From: Candidatus Brocadiaceae bacterium S225
GTDB lineage: Bacteria > Planctomycetota > Brocadiia > Brocadiales > Scalinduaceae
Direction of reading: 5' to 3'
Assembly: GCA_007859995.1 (NCBI GenBank)
Contig: SMSL01000001.1
Coordinates: 186,001-250,000, forward strand
Length of the DNA: 64,000 nucleotides
Shown: positions 49,840-59,517 of the stretch, one piece after another
Numbering within the stretch: the stretch's first letter is position 1
How the letters are laid out: every line of letters begins with the position of its first letter
Position numbers and translations under genes: made by a program
Notes under the pieces: generated by a model
The model's database searches: none
What the model saw: only the letters and a program-made list of their open reading frames with translations
Told to the model about the DNA's origin: nothing

Positions 49840-50849
49840 TTGCCTCCTTGAACCTGGTCCATCAGTATGTCCGCGTCAGCAGGCATACCGGGTTTGAGTT
49901 CCATGTGGGGATTCGGGATTTCTACCTTTATCCGATAAACAAGTTTGACCCGTTGTTTCGCGGTTTGAACGGTCTTCGGGGTAAATTCAGCTTGAGGGGA
50001 GATGAATGAGATATGCCCCTTGTATATCTTGTCAGGATATGTGTCGGTTAAGACATTCACCTGCTGTCCCACCTTTACACGTCCCAGGTCAGTCTCGTTT
50101 ATATAAGCGCGCAGCCATACATTCTCAAGCTCACCAACTGTAACGACTGGAGTTCCGGGGGCAGCGTATTCTCCCGGCTCAACATTCTTTGACAGTACAA
50201 TGCCGGAGAGTGGAGAAAAAAGTTTAGCATAGCCCAATCGAGTCCGGGCAAGTTTAAGAGATCCTATGGCTTGCCTGACCCTGGCCCTTGCCTGCTCTAT
50301 GGTTTCCTTGCGTGGGCCCAGCTTGACCAGCTTGAACCGTTCCTCAGCCTCCCGCAATCTGTTTAAGGCAACCTCATAATCTCCCTCCGCGTGTGTATAT
50401 TCTTCATCTGAGATCACCTTCTTTCTAAACAGGTCCTCTGCCTTATGAAAATCCCTTTCCTTGTGTTCTTTATCTGCCTTTGCCGCCGCCATTTTTGCCC
50501 TGGATGCAGAAATTTCTTCAGGACGTGAACCGGCCTCAAGTTCAGCCAGATCAGCCTGTGCCAGTTGCAGTTCCGCCTGCCTGATCGCGACTTCGTCTTC
50601 CAGGTCAGAGCTGCCCAGAATAGCCACGATATCATCTTTTCTGATCAGTTCGCCTTCATCTACATACCGCTCTTCCACACGCCCCGAAATCTTAAAGCTT
50701 ACCTCTGCATCAGTAATCTCAATATTACCGGAAACACGAACAATATTCAAATCATCTGGTGACCCACCTTGAAAGTACAGGTAAACCAGCACTGACGCTG
50801 TTAATACTATGGGAATCAAAACGAATAATACTTTCATTTTTTTTATCAT
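49836..50849 (-). CDS. HlyD-family membrane fusion protein (YbhG-like)
   Basis: A 337-residue periplasmic adaptor. N-terminal anchor helix (residues 5-25, MKVLFVLIPIVLTASVLVYL), first lipoyl half (KISGRVEERYVDEGELIRKD), a long coiled-coil hairpin (residues 80-195, e.g. QAELQLAQADLAELEAGSRP), the second lipoyl half SPLSGIVLSKNVEPGEYAAP and a C-terminal beta-barrel domain. It should bridge the inner-membrane exporter to an outer-membrane channel, which is not encoded nearby. It is the first gene of the exporter operon. Confidence 0.92.
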   Translation of the reverse strand: MIKKMKVLFVLIPIVLTASVLVYLYFQGGSPDDLNIVRVSGNIEITDAEVSFKISGRVEERYVDEGELIRKDDIVAILGSSDLEDEVAIRQAELQLAQADLAELEAGSRPEEISASRAKMAAAKADKEHKERDFHKAEDLFRKKVISDEEYTHAEGDYEVALNRLREAEERFKLVKLGPRKETIEQARARVRQAIGSLKLARTRLGYAKLFSPLSGIVLSKNVEPGEYAAPGTPVVTVGELENVWLRAYINETDLGRVKVGQQVNVLTDTYPDKIYKGHISFISPQAEFTPKTVQTAKQRVKLVYRIKVEIPNPHMELKPGMPADADILMDQVQGGK

Positions 50850-50951
50850 CTCATTTACTCCTCACGTGAATCTATATTCAATAGTCCTTAATGCCTTCTT
50901 TAATATGTTTTTCCCGCGCGCAGCGAGTTAAAAATACGGCTCCTCCGCTTG

Positions 50952-51491
50952 TCAGCTTGTGCATGAGCTGTTTCGTACGCAACATACTGTTTTGATGACA
51001 ATTATCAAGACTAAGATTAATCCAATGATGCACATACCTGCAGATGGAATTGCCATGAATGACAACGCCTCTTTTGCTGCTCCTGTACTACCAAGTCCCG
51101 GAGCCTTTAGAGCAGCAAACATCCAAAAAAGGGAATACCCTAAAGAGCCTAAACCTAAAAATATTGCGGTGACCTCTTTGAGAATCCATGTGGTTTCCAT
51201 AAACATAAGAAGCAAAATTACAGCTAGTGAAATTGCTCCCAGTCCACTTGCGTGAAGGTGAGCACGTTTAAAGTAAGCCCAGGATTTATCTGTAATTATT
51301 TTCATTTTTGCAGAGTCACCTTCATAAACAGTATCAAAGACAGCCTGTGCCTCCTCCTTCAAATGGCCTTTGATTTTGCCTTCGATAGCCCCAAACAGGC
51401 CTCCCAGGAGAAAGCCAAGCAACAATGTAAGAAGTGATAAGATAACGCCAATTCTTACAACTTTAATTTTTTCAATAATTTCTTTTTCCAT
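50952..51491 (-). CDS. Four-helix membrane protein, unknown
   Basis: A 179-residue protein with four hydrophobic helices, at about residues 12-35, 80-97, 107-128 and 147-167. The soluble stretch between helices 1 and 2 is helical and charged (KIKGHLKEEAQAVFDTVYEG), followed by a His-containing segment YFKRAHLHASGLG at the start of helix 2. I do not recognise a family. GGAGAAAC precedes the ATG. It stands between the exporter operon and the sensor gene, with its own gaps on both sides. Confidence 0.65.
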   Translation of the reverse strand: MEKEIIEKIKVVRIGVILSLLTLLLGFLLGGLFGAIEGKIKGHLKEEAQAVFDTVYEGDSAKMKIITDKSWAYFKRAHLHASGLGAISLAVILLLMFMETTWILKEVTAIFLGLGSLGYSLFWMFAALKAPGLGSTGAAKEALSFMAIPSAGMCIIGLILVLIIVIKTVCCVRNSSCTS

Positions 51492-51615
51492 CTGTTTCTC
51501 CTTTAAAGCAAGATGTTTATTTTATGGCTACATTTAATTTAGAATACTCCAACTTTTTATTTGTTAGTACTCCTTTAATTTTGTTTTTAAATTACCCTCT
51601 CTTTTTTGAATCGTT

Positions 51616-54066
51616 TTATTCAGGATTCTTTCTCTCAGTAACGATCCTGATTATACCTTCAATAAGGACAGGTGTGCCATCCTTATCCCTAATCAAATGA
51701 GTAGTACGCTCGGTATGAAAACGATCACCGTTTTTCTTTTTACAGAAAGAGAGAAAATTCTTCCAGACTCCGTATTTTTCAAGCCTCTCAACATGACGCC
51801 ATTTCTCTTCCGGGTCTAAGTAAATATCTTCAACCTTTGTTCCAATCATCTCTTTAGGAGAATTATACCCAAACATTTCAGCACATGCCTGATTTACCCA
51901 GGTAAACACCCCTTCAGATCCTGGCTCACATTGATATACACCTTCTTTGAGAGCATCAAACAGTTCTCTGTAACGTTCCAGGGTTTCCTCTAGTTTCTCC
52001 TCAATTCGCCTTCTTCCCGTGATGTCCCTGATCATACCTTCAATAAGGACTGGATCACCTTCTTCGTTCCTAACCAAATTTGAAGTACATTCTATATATA
52101 TAGGCTCTCCGTCTCTCTTCTTACAAAAAGAGGCAAAGTTTCTACAGATCTCATACTTTTCCAATTTTTCTGAAAGCCGCCACGTATCTTCTGGATTCAT
52201 GTAGATGCTCTTAACCTTTGTTCCAATCATCTCTTCCGGAGTATTGTACCCAAACATTTCAGCACAGGCCTGATTTACCCAGGTAAATACCCCTTCTACT
52301 CCGGGTTCACATTGATATACACCTTCCTTGAGAGTATCAAGCATTTCCCTATACCTTTTTTCTGATTTTGTTGTCTCCTTCGTCTTCTCATAAAGAGTCC
52401 TTGTCATGGTATTGAAGGACGTTACCAATGCTCCGATTTCATTATTACTCTTTATCTCTACCTTTTTGGTTAAATCCCCTTCGGTTATCCCTTCAGTTAT
52501 TTCCTTAATATGAATAATAGAACTGGATATTTTTTCTCCAAAGACATAAGCCACGAACATGCAGGGAAATACAACAATCAACATCAATGCCATGACAATA
52601 TATTTAAGATTGTAAGCGGCACCATAAGCTTCAGCTTTATCTATTTCGGTAATAACTCCCCAATTAAATTCAGGTAGCCAGTCCCATACTCCCAAAACAG
52701 ATATGCCCGTGTAATCATTATATCCTTTCGAGTTAGAACCCCCATTACCCGCCAGACATTGCTTAACACTATGGGTTAGTTCTCCGGTTTCCGGTTCAAT
52801 TATTTTTAATTCCAAAGCGGTCCCTTTTTTTACTAACCCGATTTTTTTCAGGTGTTTTGTGAACCTGGATTCAGTAAGCATGTAGGCATCCTTATTAACA
52901 AGATAGGTCTTACCGGTTTTCCCATATATTTGACCGTGTATTAAATTACTCAGTATGTCCGCATGAACCATTAAGGTAATAACACCAATTACTGCCTCGT
53001 CCTCATCCTTCAGAGGTGATGCGATAAACATGGTGGGTAATCCAAAATCATCCTTATCAAACTCATTTATGAGCGGAAATTTTGAGGGTATGATGATTGG
53101 TACAAAAGACTTTCCCTGAATTGCCTGTTTGAAAAAATCTATTTTTGATATATTTGTACCAACACGATTTTCAGACGTAGCAAGAGTAACCACCCCTTTA
53201 TTATTGCATACAAAGGCTCCCTTGTAACCGCACTCAGCCACAAGTCTATCCAGATATCGAACAGTTTTTTGATACTCGTTATCCTTTAACGTGGCATTTA
53301 CACTATTTACCATATAGGGATTGTCTGTAATTAATTTCAATCCCAAAGCGCTCCTTTTTCCCACCATCTCTATTTTTCCCAGCATTTTTATAAACCTGGA
53401 TTCATCAAGCATGTATGCGTCCTTACCAACAAGATAGGTCTCACCGGTTTCCCCATACGTTTTACCTTGCATTAAATTACTTAGCATGTCCACATCAACC
53501 CTTAAGGTAACAACACCAATTATCTCCTTCTTCTCATTCTTCAGAGGCGATGCGACAAATATGTGAGACAATTCCAATTCTTCTTTGTCAAATCCGTTTA
53601 TAAGCGAAACTTTTGACGGTATGATGCGTGATACAAAGGTCTTCCCCTGAATTGCCTGTTTAAAAAAATCCATATTTGATATATTTACACCAACTCGTTC
53701 TTCAGACGTAGCAAGTGTGACCACCCCTTTATTATTGCATACAAAGGCCCCCTTGTAACCGTACTCTTCCACAATTTTTTCCAGATACCAGACGGTTTTT
53801 TGATACTCACTATCCTTTAACGTAAAATTTACACTATTTACTATATAGGGATTGCTGGAAACCAGAATGAGATCCTTCTGTCTTTCATGCATCCAGGTAT
53901 TTACCAGGTCCGTCTGCTTGTGACCGATTACTTTGAGGTTATCCATAGCCATAGTTTTGAAATCAGATTGTATTAATGGATACATAAAACCCCTGAGTAA
54001 GGCAACGGGGAGTAATGTAGCAAAAAGTAATAACACAATGACATAGGTCTTTATGGAAATAAACAT
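51616..54066 (-). CDS. Membrane sensor with duplicated Cache regions, HAMP and two PAS domains but no output domain
   Basis: An 816-residue protein. TM1 at residues 8-28. The periplasmic part holds two near-identical blocks (about 58-240 and 252-430), each with NSVNxTLKD, YGYKGAFVCNNKGVVTLATS and FFKQAIQGK. Residues about 430-490 complete the Cache module (GISVLGVWDWLPEFNWGVIT). TM2 lies at about 500-520, followed by HAMP (IKEITEGITEGDLTKKVEIK) and two PAS domains, also near-identical to each other (EGVYQCEPGVEGVFTWVNQA). It ends in VTERKNPE without a kinase, GGDEF or methyl-accepting domain. It could work by protein contact with the adjacent NtrC-type pair, or it may be a truncated kinase. 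Confidence 0.85.
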   Translation of the reverse strand: MFISIKTYVIVLLLFATLLPVALLRGFMYPLIQSDFKTMAMDNLKVIGHKQTDLVNTWMHERQKDLILVSSNPYIVNSVNFTLKDSEYQKTVWYLEKIVEEYGYKGAFVCNNKGVVTLATSEERVGVNISNMDFFKQAIQGKTFVSRIIPSKVSLINGFDKEELELSHIFVASPLKNEKKEIIGVVTLRVDVDMLSNLMQGKTYGETGETYLVGKDAYMLDESRFIKMLGKIEMVGKRSALGLKLITDNPYMVNSVNATLKDNEYQKTVRYLDRLVAECGYKGAFVCNNKGVVTLATSENRVGTNISKIDFFKQAIQGKSFVPIIIPSKFPLINEFDKDDFGLPTMFIASPLKDEDEAVIGVITLMVHADILSNLIHGQIYGKTGKTYLVNKDAYMLTESRFTKHLKKIGLVKKGTALELKIIEPETGELTHSVKQCLAGNGGSNSKGYNDYTGISVLGVWDWLPEFNWGVITEIDKAEAYGAAYNLKYIVMALMLIVVFPCMFVAYVFGEKISSSIIHIKEITEGITEGDLTKKVEIKSNNEIGALVTSFNTMTRTLYEKTKETTKSEKRYREMLDTLKEGVYQCEPGVEGVFTWVNQACAEMFGYNTPEEMIGTKVKSIYMNPEDTWRLSEKLEKYEICRNFASFCKKRDGEPIYIECTSNLVRNEEGDPVLIEGMIRDITGRRRIEEKLEETLERYRELFDALKEGVYQCEPGSEGVFTWVNQACAEMFGYNSPKEMIGTKVEDIYLDPEEKWRHVERLEKYGVWKNFLSFCKKKNGDRFHTERTTHLIRDKDGTPVLIEGIIRIVTERKNPE

Positions 54067-54087
54067 AGTGTTTCTCCTTGATTGAAA

Positions 54088-54123
54088 TAATATCAGGGAA
54101 ATTTCTCTTTCTCCCTGATATTA
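54088..54123 (-). terminator. Perfect 12-bp hairpin after the NtrC-type gene
   Basis: TAATATCAGGGA (54088-54099) and TCCCTGATATTA (54112-54123) are exact complements with a 12-base loop. On the minus strand the hairpin lies between the regulator's stop (54231) and the sensor's start (54066), followed by TTTCAATC. It could be a weak terminator or a leader structure of the sensor mRNA. Confidence 0.5.
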
Positions 54124-54230
54124 TGATTCAGGATCTTTTTGTTAATGAAACTCTCAAACAGGCAGTATGGATACCATAACCATAAAGCAAACCTTTGAAC
54201 AAAAAAGTGCGGAGCTGAATGGATATATAA

Positions 54231-55628
54231 TTATTTCGTTTGTCCTGATTTGATATTATATTTTTTCAGTATACGTTGTAAATATTGACGTTCTATTTCG
54301 ATCTCCTTTGCCGCGTTCGTTACATTGCCGTTATTTTTATTCAAGACATTCTTTACATATTTAATATTAAAGGCATCAAGAGATTTTTTGCGTGCTTCCT
54401 TATAGGGCAGAGAAAGCAATTCATCCCAGAACATATCATGTCCGCCTGCTTTTTTTACAAATGGCAAAATAACATGTAAAGGAATGATAGCTTCATTCGT
54501 AAGGGTAATCGCCCGCTCTATTACATTTTCAAGTTCACGAATGTTTCCCGGCCAGTGGTACTGATAAAATCCGTCTTCCACATCAGGAGAAATTCCTTTT
54601 ATGCGCTTATTTTCTCGTTCATTATACTTTTTAATAAAATATTTTGTAAGTAATGGAATATCTTCTTTTCTGTCTCTCAACGGCGGCATTGTTATATTAA
54701 TAACATTCAAGCGATAATATAAATCCTCACGGAAGTTTTTTTCCTGTACTTTTTTTATCAGGTTCTGGTTTGTAGCCGCAATAATTCGTACATCTACATG
54801 CCGTGCAAGAGTATCTCCAAGAGGAATAAATTCTCCTTCCTGTAGTACGCGCAATATTTTTGCCTGAACCGATACGGGAATATCCCCAATCTCGTCCATA
54901 AAGAGGGTGCCGCCATCCGCTTCCTCAAAAAGTCCCTTTTTTGTTAGTATAGCGCCGGTAAATGCCCCCTTCTTATGACCAAACAATTCACTTTCCAGCA
55001 GATTTTCAGACAATGTGGCGCAATTGATTACCACAAATTTTTTATTTTGCCTGTTACCGGTAAAATGAATTGCCCTGGCCACCAGATCCTTCCCCGTTCC
55101 GCTCTCACCGGTAATTAATACCGTGGCAGCACTGTGTGCCACCCGGGAAATCATATCTAATACCTTCTGGATTTCTCTGGAATTTCCTATAATAGTTTTC
55201 AGCCCGAAGGTCTTTTCCAACTCGGAATGAAGGTGTTTATTCTCCTCAATGATATTGTGCTGCGCAATCATACGGTCTACATTGAGAATGATTTCATCTA
55301 AATTAAATGGCTTTGTGATGTAATTAAATGCGCCCCGTTTCATGGCCTCTACTGCTGTTTCGATACCGCCGTAAGCGGTCATTATTAAAACAGAGGTATT
55401 ATATTGTTCTTTCACCGTCTGAAGTAATTCAAGTCCGTCAATACCTCCAGGAAGTTTCATGTCAAGAATGATAACAGGAAATTCCTGATTATTGAGTACC
55501 TCCAGCGCATCTTCACCGGAGCCGGCTGTTTTGACATAAAATCCACGTTCAGTTAATGCGTTCTTCAACACAGTTCTGTATCCGATCTCATCATCTACAA
55601 CCAGTATATTGGTTTCTTTCTTATTCAT
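54231..55628 (-). CDS. NtrC-family sigma-54-dependent response regulator
   Basis: A 465-residue activator with receiver, AAA+ and DNA-binding domains. Receiver: VDDEIG, phosphoacceptor in ILDMKLPGG, MTAYGG and TKPFNLDE. AAA+: Walker A GESGTGKDLVA, the sigma-54 contact loop GAFTGA, FMDEIGD, and the R-finger region REDLYYRLN. Fis-type HTH at the C-terminus (VTNAAKEIEIERQYLQRILK). It overlaps the kinase gene by 8 bases, so it is its partner. It is the only full sigma-54 activator in the window and a candidate for controlling the promoter at 31413. Confidence 0.95.
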   Translation of the reverse strand: MNKKETNILVVDDEIGYRTVLKNALTERGFYVKTAGSGEDALEVLNNQEFPVIILDMKLPGGIDGLELLQTVKEQYNTSVLIMTAYGGIETAVEAMKRGAFNYITKPFNLDEIILNVDRMIAQHNIIEENKHLHSELEKTFGLKTIIGNSREIQKVLDMISRVAHSAATVLITGESGTGKDLVARAIHFTGNRQNKKFVVINCATLSENLLESELFGHKKGAFTGAILTKKGLFEEADGGTLFMDEIGDIPVSVQAKILRVLQEGEFIPLGDTLARHVDVRIIAATNQNLIKKVQEKNFREDLYYRLNVINITMPPLRDRKEDIPLLTKYFIKKYNERENKRIKGISPDVEDGFYQYHWPGNIRELENVIERAITLTNEAIIPLHVILPFVKKAGGHDMFWDELLSLPYKEARKKSLDAFNIKYVKNVLNKNNGNVTNAAKEIEIERQYLQRILKKYNIKSGQTK

Positions 55629-58101
55629 GACTCTTTCCTGTCCTTACCGGTAATAATATCCTGAATGTTGTACCCTTTCCTTCCTCGCTCTCCACCTCAA
55701 TATTACCTTCATGCATTTTTATAATCCCATAACTGATACTAAGACCAAGCCCGGTACCTTTACCATCTTTTCTTGCAGTAAAAAATGGATCAAATATTTT
55801 ACCCAAATTATATTTATTAATACCTTTACCGGTATCGCTGATAAATATTTCTACCAATTTCTTGTCGGCGTGAAATTTCGTGCCCATTGTCAGCACTCTT
55901 TTTCTATAAACACCTTTATGCTCTAAATCTCCAGCAGCCTCTTGCATCGCAAAAACAGCATTATTTGCAATGTTAATTATAACCTGATCTATCTGATGGC
56001 TATCCATCATACAATCTGGAATGTTGGAATCAGGTTTTCTGATAACATCAATCTTTTCTTTATGGTACTGTTTTTCTACAATATTCAGTACGTTATCTAT
56101 CAGATTATTTACATTTGACAATTCCATTTTTGGCTCTTTCTGCCTTGAAAAATCCAGCAGACCACTTATTAACTCTTTACATCTGATGGACTCCCTGACA
56201 GAACCCTCCAGATATTCATGCAAAAAAGATCTGTTCTTACTGATAATAATGTATGTTTCTCTCAATCCAGCATGATATTTTCCTAAATCATCCCTAATGT
56301 GCATCAATTCTTTTTTAAAAAAACCCATCTCCTGTCTAACGTCTGCATCACTATCCATGTTCGCGATAATCCTATCCAAATGTCGTGTATATTCAGAAAT
56401 GGAAACAGAACTGATCTCCTTAACGGCATTGGTAACCTTTTCAAAAATTTTCAAACTTTCCGTACTATAGAGATAAATTACTCCTATAGGGTTATTAATT
56501 TCATGAGCAATTCCTGCGATCAGTTGACCGATAGAGGCCAGTCTATCAGATTGTACAAGTTTCTGTTCCAGTTTTCTTAATTCGGTGATGTCACTGGCAA
56601 TTCCCAATATACTTATTAATTCATTTTCTTTATTTTTTATCGGTGAAGTACTGAGCAACACATTTCTGACATTTTTCTGTTTATCCAGAATTTCAACTTC
56701 AAATCTACGGGGAAAATCGCTATGTATAATGCGATCATCGCTCTCCAGTTTATTGTCATAAAAAATGGAGACCAATGGAATGCCTATTAAATCCTCTTCG
56801 TCATAGCCCCAGTCTGTAATCTTCGGGTTAACAAAAGTAACATTTCCCCGCGCGTCCAGGGTAAACATCAATTCATTTGCGAACCGCAAAACACTCTCTA
56901 AATACTCCTTTCTCTCTTCGAGTGTGCCCTTTAACATAAGGAGTTTTTCGCGTGAATCCTTGATATCACGGGTCATCTGATTAAAAGATCCGGTAAGTTC
57001 TCCCAATTCATCTTTCAAACTGGTTTCAACCTGAAAATCCAGGTCACCTTCTGCCACTTTCTTCATACCCTTAACAAGCATGAGAATGGGATTAATAATA
57101 CCCCTTGAAACAAATAATGAAACAAATAACACACCGACGATGCATATAACAACTATCGTAATTACCCGGTTTTTAAATGTGTAAATCGTAGAATACGCCT
57201 CTGATTCATCTGTTTCCACCACTAAGACCCAATCCGTTTTCTTCAAATACAACGCTGCACCAATAACGTTTACCCCCCGGTAATCCTTGTAAACCCCTAC
57301 AAACTCTTTCCTATTTGAATGTACAGAAACCACAGGTTCTGATTGAACGAGCTGCCTTAAGACCGCGTTATCCGCAAATCTGGATTCAGTAATCATAAAG
57401 CCGTCTTTATTTACAATATAAACCTCACTGGGTAGTCCTCTTCTGTGAAAGGTATCCATCTCAATTTTTGTATCTACCTTTTTTACAACCGTTATTTCAT
57501 TTAACTTCGCGGCATTAAAACGGATTACGAGTACCCCTAACAGTTTTTCTTCACTTTTTTTTAGTATCGGTGCGGCAAAGGCCATCGAATACTCTCCTGC
57601 ATTTCTGTCTCTGTAGACATCCTTGACGTAAGGTCCCTCTTTACCATATTTAAAATAATCTACATTAACTTCATTTCTTCCAATACTGTTTTCATTGCTG
57701 GAGGTAACCACAATACCTGATGGGTTTAAAATAAAGGTCTCATAGAATCCCCGGTTCAAATTTGTTTTATATACCATATAGTCATTAAATTCCCTGACAG
57801 CCTGTTTGTCGCCGGGATTATTATTTAATTTCTCCAGATTCATTCGAATAAATTCATCTGATGCAAAAAATTGAGATGAATATTCACCGGAATCAAGGAT
57901 GGTGAGTAAGTGGTTCTTGATTCCTCCGGCAATAAATGACTGTTCTTTAAGGAGTTCGTTCTTGATAGATTCCTGAGCATATTGATAGGTGAGAATCGCA
58001 ACAACAATGATGGGCAGGATAGATAGCAATAAAAACCAGCAAAACAGTTTTCTGCCGATACCACTAAAGAGATTTACACCTTTTATCATAAGTAAATCCA
58101 C
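55621..58101 (-). CDS. Sensor histidine kinase (Cache-HAMP-PAS-HisKA-HATPase)
   Basis: An 826-residue membrane kinase. TM1 at about 18-38 and TM2 at about 315-338 flank a double-Cache periplasmic domain (NSIGRNEVNVDYFKYGKEG, VYIVNKDGFMITESRF). HAMP (KGMKKVAEGDLDFQVETSLK) and PAS (FTLDARGNVTFVNPKI) follow. The HisKA motif is IAGIAHEINNPIGVIYLYS, with a long helical insert. The ATPase domain has NIANNAVFAM, SDTGKGI and GKGTGLGLSISYG. It phosphorylates the overlapping NtrC-type regulator. The Cache region resembles that of the neighbouring output-less sensor, so both may see related small ligands. Met5 is an alternative start. Confidence 0.93.
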   Translation of the reverse strand: MDLLMIKGVNLFSGIGRKLFCWFLLLSILPIIVVAILTYQYAQESIKNELLKEQSFIAGGIKNHLLTILDSGEYSSQFFASDEFIRMNLEKLNNNPGDKQAVREFNDYMVYKTNLNRGFYETFILNPSGIVVTSSNENSIGRNEVNVDYFKYGKEGPYVKDVYRDRNAGEYSMAFAAPILKKSEEKLLGVLVIRFNAAKLNEITVVKKVDTKIEMDTFHRRGLPSEVYIVNKDGFMITESRFADNAVLRQLVQSEPVVSVHSNRKEFVGVYKDYRGVNVIGAALYLKKTDWVLVVETDESEAYSTIYTFKNRVITIVVICIVGVLFVSLFVSRGIINPILMLVKGMKKVAEGDLDFQVETSLKDELGELTGSFNQMTRDIKDSREKLLMLKGTLEERKEYLESVLRFANELMFTLDARGNVTFVNPKITDWGYDEEDLIGIPLVSIFYDNKLESDDRIIHSDFPRRFEVEILDKQKNVRNVLLSTSPIKNKENELISILGIASDITELRKLEQKLVQSDRLASIGQLIAGIAHEINNPIGVIYLYSTESLKIFEKVTNAVKEISSVSISEYTRHLDRIIANMDSDADVRQEMGFFKKELMHIRDDLGKYHAGLRETYIIISKNRSFLHEYLEGSVRESIRCKELISGLLDFSRQKEPKMELSNVNNLIDNVLNIVEKQYHKEKIDVIRKPDSNIPDCMMDSHQIDQVIINIANNAVFAMQEAAGDLEHKGVYRKRVLTMGTKFHADKKLVEIFISDTGKGINKYNLGKIFDPFFTARKDGKGTGLGLSISYGIIKMHEGNIEVESEEGKGTTFRILLPVRTGKSHE

Positions 58102-58572
58102 ACAATTTTAAAATAGATCTTCGGCAACTTAAAAACAAATAGGACACAGATTTTCGCAGATAAATACAGTTTAATCCTGGTAATCTGCGCTTATCTGCGT
58201 CCACTTTGAAATTCCTGTATAATCAAGTCAGGTCGCTATCATGACAAAGGACTATCCTTCGACTCCGCTCAGGCCGCCAGAGGCGCCCCTATTAACTTGC
58301 CTCAGGTCCGACTTAGTCGGGATGACGTCACACTGAGCACGTTCGCACTCTCAGTGTAAACTCGGTAGAAGTGTTATCAACATTGAATTTCCTATGCATT
58401 AGATCATGTCCTCTCTTTCGAGAGGAATCCATATTCTGGAATCCTCTCGAAAGAGAGGACATGATTATCAGGCAGACGGAGTACTGAGCAACATTATGTC
58501 TTAAGAGGGTATGTAAAATTAAAAAAAGTCAGATATCGAGACATTATTTGCTTCTTGATTACCGAAGGGTAT
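58102..58572. other. Repeat-rich intergenic region
   Basis: No gene. A TCTGCG/ATCTGCG-type repeat at about 58155-58201, a fragment CCTTCGACTCCGCTCAGG near 58256-58273 with GGGATGACG and CACTGAGC around 58320, and the perfect hairpin 58403-58465. Such clusters mark accumulation sites of dispersed repeats. Confidence 0.6.
58403..58465. repeat. 63-bp hairpin element, CCTCTCTTTCGAGAGG family (complete copy)
   Basis: 29-base arms with one mismatch (left begins ATCATGTCCTCTCTTTCGAG) around TATTC. The flank ATTATCAGGCAGACGGAGT is also shared with the copy at 61329. Half copies or relatives are at 9469 and 22503. Confidence 0.85.
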
Positions 58573-59298
58573 TCATTGCCTAAAACTTCTAAAAATATCA
58601 GAAAGCGTTTGATCAGAGGAATTTGATATCATCCCTAGTGCCAGCGGAAAAATTGGCTTAGCCTGATCCTTTGGAACTTTAAAATGAAACATGGCGCTTT
58701 CTGTTTCAAACTTAAACATTGATACCAGGACGGTTCCTAACATGTTGTCAGTGGCAACTAATTTGAAATTAGAGGATTTTCCATTTATAGTAACATGAGT
58801 TTTAATAATAATATTTAATGGAGCGAAGGAAATAATTATTTTAGAGAATATTTCATCACCTTCATCACTCGTTCCTAAAAGTAAAACAGAATTATTTGGC
58901 CTTACAGAGATCTCATACGTCATCATTTTTCCGGCGACCGTTACCAGCTTGGATAATTTAGTTTTTGATACAGGTACTTTATTTGAATCTAGCAATTGTT
59001 TAAAGCGATCAATAAGAGGTTTTGATAGTGCCAGCCCAATGATAGCTGGTTTGTCTGACTTCTTAAGTGTAGTTAAAACCATGTTTGCATGGATCATTGC
59101 TAATTCCGCAAAATCTTCCTCTGGATTTATACTTAAAAAGTTTCTCTTAAAATAATCTTCCGCATCATTAAAATGAGTCTTAATAAGCGCCACAGATAAC
59201 TTATCATCTAAGGAAACAGCTTCAGATTCCCCAAAGCTGCTCTCTGCAATGAAAAGCCATATAACAGGTAACATAATAGTAATAAATATTTTTTGCAA
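58573..59298 (-). CDS. Exported protein of unknown function
   Basis: A 241-residue protein with a signal peptide (residues 1-23, IMLPVIWLFIAESSFG). The helical first half (FNDAEDYFKRNFLSINPEED) is followed by a beta-rich half (SVLLLGTSDEGDEIFSKIII, VTINGKSSNFKLVATDNMLG). No motif is recognised. It is the last gene of the minus-strand run below the hydrogenase, 219 bases after the kinase gene, so co-transcription is uncertain. Confidence 0.62.
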   Translation of the reverse strand: MQKIFITIMLPVIWLFIAESSFGESEAVSLDDKLSVALIKTHFNDAEDYFKRNFLSINPEEDFAELAMIHANMVLTTLKKSDKPAIIGLALSKPLIDRFKQLLDSNKVPVSKTKLSKLVTVAGKMMTYEISVRPNNSVLLLGTSDEGDEIFSKIIISFAPLNIIIKTHVTINGKSSNFKLVATDNMLGTVLVSMFKFETESAMFHFKVPKDQAKPIFPLALGMISNSSDQTLSDIFRSFRQ

Positions 59299-59517
59299 TT
59301 TCCGCTTCCTTTTATGTTAATGGTCCTCTATTCATTGATGTCGAATCCAACTCTAGTCGATTATGATGAAAATTATTCATTTTTAGTCGACTTGTATAAT
59401 ATATAATTATAGATCCTGAATCAAGTACAGGATAATGTTCGGACTACCTATTTCATGCTTAAATTATAGCAAATGTAGTGTAAATTGTTCTTATGAAATT
59501 CGTATGGTTGCGTTAAT

